A DNA stretch of 18,540 nucleotides from an uncultured Bacilli bacterium (GTDB lineage Bacteria > Bacillota_I > Bacilli_A > RF39 > UBA660). The position numbers were made by a program, and so were the translations under genes. The first letter of the stretch is position 1. Every line of letters starts with the position of its first letter. Of the stretch, positions 15,622 to 18,540 are shown piece by piece. The notes beneath the pieces were generated by a model. That model saw only the letters and a list, made by a program, of their open reading frames with translations, had not been told where the DNA came from and made no database searches. The DNA is taken from contig CAJTLA010000011.1 of NCBI GenBank assembly GCA_910576985.1, positions 1 to 18,540 on the forward strand, in the 5' to 3' direction.

Positions 15622-16710
15622 TTATTCAATATCCTTAACAAGTCCAAATGTATATCCTAGTTTTTTCATATTTTTAATAAAATCATCCATTGCTTCATAG
15701 TTTCCTTTGTTTTTTGGATGAATTAAATATATCGCTCCATTATGATACCTTTTTGTTAATTCCTCTAATGCTTTTTCTTTTGATACATCATAGTCAAAGT
15801 CATAGTGATCGGCACTCCAAAAGTAACTTTTATATCCCATGTCGTAAATGATTTGTAAACTTCTATAACTGTATTCTCCTTTTGGTTCACGGTATACTTT
15901 GTCCATTGGTTTTCCTGTGATTTCTTGATATGTTTTTTCATTTTCTTCTATTTCATGAACATATTTTTCAAAATTCGTTCGATTTGCTAGTGAGGGCATA
16001 GAATAGTGATTTGCTGTATGATTACCTACTGAATGTCCAGATTCTGCAATTTTTTTCATTAGTTCTGGATTATCTTTCATGAATCCTTGACAAAAGAAGA
16101 ATGTGGCTTTGACATTATTTTGGTTTAATATGTCAACGATTTCTTCTGTATAAGTATCATTACTTCCTTCATCAAATGTCAGGTATATGGTTTTTTCATC
16201 TTTTCCCATATAATATGCTCCATATTGTTTTAGCACTTCTTCTGTGTTTCCTGCTCCTTCTTCTGGTCTTGTGTGGTTTTTTTTGTTTCCGCTCCACCAC
16301 GTTTTTAATGTATTGTCGATTTTGTCATATGAATCCTTATATTGTTTTGTTTGATTTCCCCTTACAGTGATAAAACGTTTTAGTTCTGTTTTTTCCCCAT
16401 TTTTATTTGTAATGACATAGGTAATTTGATAGGTTCCTGGCATATTGGTATTCAGTGTACTTTGTACTGATACTTTGTTTGTTAAATCTCCTTCTTTCTT
16501 GTCTGTTGCTTGATATCCAGGTTCATTATAAGTATCGCCTACTTTTAAGTTCATTATTGTGTTTCCTTTTAATATTAATGTCAATTCATTCTGTATTTTC
16601 TTTTCTGAATGTCTGGACGTTTTTTGTATTGTTTTATAACAAGTAAATATTATGATGGCAATTATGATGACTACTATTATTATTACAATTTTTTTATTTT
16701 TATTATTCAT
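15622..16710 (-). CDS. Membrane-anchored PdaA-like polysaccharide deacetylase with an Ig-like domain
   Basis: This 362-residue protein has a short basic N terminus and one membrane anchor (about residues 8-24). An Ig-like bacterial DUF5011-type domain follows (about 43-117, including VGDTYNEPGYQATD and MPGTYQITYVITN). A NodB deacetylase domain comes next (about 174-358). Metal and catalytic motifs are TFDEG (D180, E181), HTANH (H231, H235), YREPKGEYS (R274) and LIHPKN (H331). The FWSADHYDFD segment resembles PdaA, the delta-lactam-forming peptidoglycan deacetylase, whose motif 1 also departs from TFDDG. Substrate is therefore likely cell-wall glycan outside the membrane. I chose the ATG at 16710 because GAGGTG lies 6 nt upstream; the longer frame from 16854 runs through non-coding DNA into the CRISPR array. 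Confidence 0.87.
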   Translation of the reverse strand: MNNKNKKIVIIIVVIIIAIIIFTCYKTIQKTSRHSEKKIQNELTLILKGNTIMNLKVGDTYNEPGYQATDKKEGDLTNKVSVQSTLNTNMPGTYQITYVITNKNGEKTELKRFITVRGNQTKQYKDSYDKIDNTLKTWWSGNKKNHTRPEEGAGNTEEVLKQYGAYYMGKDEKTIYLTFDEGSNDTYTEEIVDILNQNNVKATFFFCQGFMKDNPELMKKIAESGHSVGNHTANHYSMPSLANRTNFEKYVHEIEENEKTYQEITGKPMDKVYREPKGEYSYRSLQIIYDMGYKSYFWSADHYDFDYDVSKEKALEELTKRYHNGAIYLIHPKNKGNYEAMDDFIKNMKKLGYTFGLVKDIE

Positions 16711-16749
16711 ATATAACACCTCTTTATTTAATATATGAATGTATTTCCG

Positions 16750-16774
16750 AAAAAAGAAGAGTTTGTCCTCTCCT
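16750..16774 (-). terminator. Intrinsic terminator between the CRISPR array and the deacetylase gene
   Basis: On the minus strand AGGAGAG (16768-16774) pairs with CTCTTCT (16755-16761), one G-T wobble, across the loop GACAAA, followed by six T's. No gene lies between it and the array 70 bp upstream on that strand, so it most likely ends the CRISPR precursor transcript. Confidence 0.7.
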
Positions 16775-16841
16775 AATAATTTTTTATATTTTGTTTTGGT
16801 TACTATAAAAAAGAGATAATAGATATTATAGACTATTATAC

Positions 16842-18522
16842 ATTTAAATTTCAATATGTTCAGATTACAACTTTTTTATCTTTAAATTCACCGTTTTGGT
16901 GATTAGTATTTAAATTTCAATATGTTCAGATTACAACATATGATATATGAGCATTTTTCCCAAAAATACCCACATTTAAATTTCAATATGTTCAGATTAC
17001 AACAGAAACTAAGAAAAAAATTTTGAATATTCAAAATAATTTAAATTTCAATATGTTCAGATTACAACACAAAAGAATACTTTGTTGTTTTACAATTAAA
17101 TGAATTTAAATTTCAATATGTTCAGATTACAACACTTTCACTACAGATTATAAGACTTGATTTCTTCATATTTAAATTTCAATATGTTCAGATTACAACC
17201 TCTTTTTATTTAAATTTTAAAAATTCGATAGAAAATTTAAATTTCAATATGTTCAGATTACAACTGAACTATAACTTCTTTTATAACTGTTAAAATCGTA
17301 TTTAAATTTCAATATGTTCAGATTACAACCATTGATAATTATTTTGAAGGAACTGAATTATATAGATTTAAATTTCAATATGTTCAGATTACAACAGAAC
17401 ACTATACAACAATTGATTTTACAAATAAGTAATTTAAATTTCAATATGTTCAGATTACAACCAATTCAAACACTTCACTTTGAAAGTATTTTAGCTGATT
17501 TAAATTTCAATATGTTCAGATTACAACATATACACGAATATAATCATTATTAACTAAATAGCAATTTAAATTTCAATATGTTCAGATTACAACGTAAAAT
17601 AATTTCAAACACCGTTTCATTAGATGATTATTTAAATTTCAATATGTTCAGATTACAACGCTCCCTTTTTAATTAAAGCAACACTCAAAGCAATATTTAA
17701 ATTTCAATATGTTCAGATTACAACATAATTACAGTTTCATTCAAATGAAGCCAATAAGGATTTAAATTTCAATATGTTCAGATTACAACATACAAGAAAA
17801 CACGTGAAATATAATAACCATATGTATTTAAATTTCAATATGTTCAGATTACAACATGAACTTCAATATATTTATGACAGTATGGAATATAATTTAAATT
17901 TCAATATGTTCAGATTACAACGAGCGCCCCTATCAATACTTCCTAAACTCTTTATATATTTAAATTTCAATATGTTCAGATTACAACGATCATAAATAGT
18001 TAGCTGTGTTTCATTGATCTTTTTATTTAAATTTCAATATGTTCAGATTACAACTCGTTTTTTATAGTAACAAAAAATTACTATAAAAAGCATTTAAATT
18101 TCAATATGTTCAGATTACAACCATTTCAGCTAATTGCTTTTCTGTAAATTCTTTTTGATTTAAATTTCAATATGTTCAGATTACAACTCGATTTTTCAAA
18201 ACACATGGTATTCGATTTTAAAAATTTAAATTTCAATATGTTCAGATTACAACTGTAATTGGTTGATCATACACCCAAGTACCAGAAAGATTTAAATTTC
18301 AATATGTTCAGATTACAACAGTATTATCTTCTTTATTATATATTGTATATGTCGAATTTAAATTTCAATATGTTCAGATTACAACTTAAAAATTTTGTCA
18401 ATTCAATTAAAAATATTTTTTATTTAAATTTCAATATGTTCAGATTACAACGAATATAAAACAAATAATTGTTTTAATAATTTTTAATTTAAATTTCAAT
18501 ATGTTCAGATTACAACTATCAT
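16842..18522 (-). CRISPR. CRISPR array, 26 repeats of 30 nt, probable type I-B repeat, incomplete at the right
   Basis: Twenty-six identical 30-nt repeats lie between 16842 and 18516. On the plus strand each begins ATTTAAATTTC and ends CAGATTACAAC. They enclose 25 complete unique spacers of 35-37 nt, mostly 36, plus six bases (18517-18522) of a 26th. The reverse complement begins GTTGTAATC and ends ATTTAAAT. It has the same shape as clostridial type I-B repeats, which begin GTT and end in an (A)TTTAAAT or TGTAAAT-like handle. By that analogy the array is transcribed on the minus strand with a predicted 5' handle AUUUAAAU, so its leader lies beyond the window. A minus-strand terminator beyond the left end agrees. 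No repeat is degenerate. No cas genes are in the window, so type and activity are inferred. Peptides with LNFNMFRLQ are only translated repeats. Confidence 0.97.
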
Positions 18523-18540
18523 AGATCGGAAGAGCACACG
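18523..18540 (+). other. Illumina adapter sequence left on the contig end
   Basis: The last 18 bases, AGATCGGAAGAGCACACG, are identical to the start of the standard Illumina TruSeq read-1 adapter. They follow six bases of an unfinished spacer and are not genomic. The assembly evidently stopped inside the repeat array. Confidence 0.97.

Noticed and set aside
16799..16814. TTACTATAAAAA shared between the array's left flank and the palindromic spacer at 18055-18091
   Set aside because: Only 12 bases of very AT-rich sequence match; it is not enough to call a self-targeting spacer.
16711..16841. Left flank of the array as a CRISPR leader
   Set aside because: It contains a minus-strand terminator directed away from the array and no clear plus-strand promoter, and the repeat polarity by type I-B analogy points the other way.
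16711..16854. N-terminal extension of the deacetylase to an ATG at 16854
   Set aside because: It would add 48 residues read from the terminator region and the first CRISPR repeat, and the ATG at 16710 has a proper GAGGTG.
17314..18459. Plus-strand ORFs with repeated LNFNMFRLQ peptides across the right end
   Set aside because: They are translations of the CRISPR repeat and spacers and start inside repeats without ribosome binding sites.
1..18540. tRNA, rRNA or insertion-sequence transposase genes
   Set aside because: I looked for cloverleaf ends, conserved rRNA stretches and transposase motifs and saw none.

Overview
The window is low-GC, standard-code DNA (TGA is used as a stop and TGG as Trp) with strong AGGAGG/GAGGTG-type ribosome binding sites. 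It looks like a chromosomal contig of a low-GC Firmicute, plausibly a gut-type member of Bacilli, Erysipelotrichia or Clostridia. I cannot name a species. Its right end stops inside a CRISPR array and carries 18 bases identical to an Illumina adapter, so it is an assembly of short reads.

Region 1 (1-5557) resembles a mobilizable plasmid or integrated mobilizable element. It holds two replication-initiator-like winged-helix ORFs on the minus strand (one cut by the window start), a divergent promoter/operator region with GTTAAC palindromes, an XRE regulator overlapping a four-helix membrane protein, and a MOBV-type oriT with the nic core TAGTGTGTTA. It also holds a large HD-phosphohydrolase/CYTH fusion protein and a MOBV (Pre/Mob) relaxase. 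No integrase or recombinase is visible.

Region 2 (5594-6907) is a junction zone. A trypsin-like serine protease gene has its own promoter and terminator but is frameshifted near a run of eight A's. Next to it are fragments of an N-acetylmuramoyl-L-alanine amidase gene.

Region 3 (6908-14864) is a complete four-gene type II Wadjet operon, jetABCD, on the minus strand, with a probable extended -10 promoter. Genes overlap or abut tightly. The SMC-like JetC has intact Walker A, signature and Walker B motifs, and JetD has Toprim acidic residues. Wadjet systems recognise and cleave small circular DNA.

Region 4 (14988-16710) carries rdgB (XTP/dITP diphosphatase) and a membrane-anchored PdaA-like polysaccharide deacetylase.

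Region 5 (16842-18522) is a CRISPR array of 26 identical 30-nt repeats and 25 complete 35-37-nt spacers. The repeat resembles clostridial type I-B repeats. By that analogy, and because a minus-strand terminator lies just beyond the left end, it is probably transcribed on the minus strand with its leader and cas genes beyond the right end. Overall the window puts mobilization genes beside two systems (Wadjet and CRISPR) that restrict incoming DNA.
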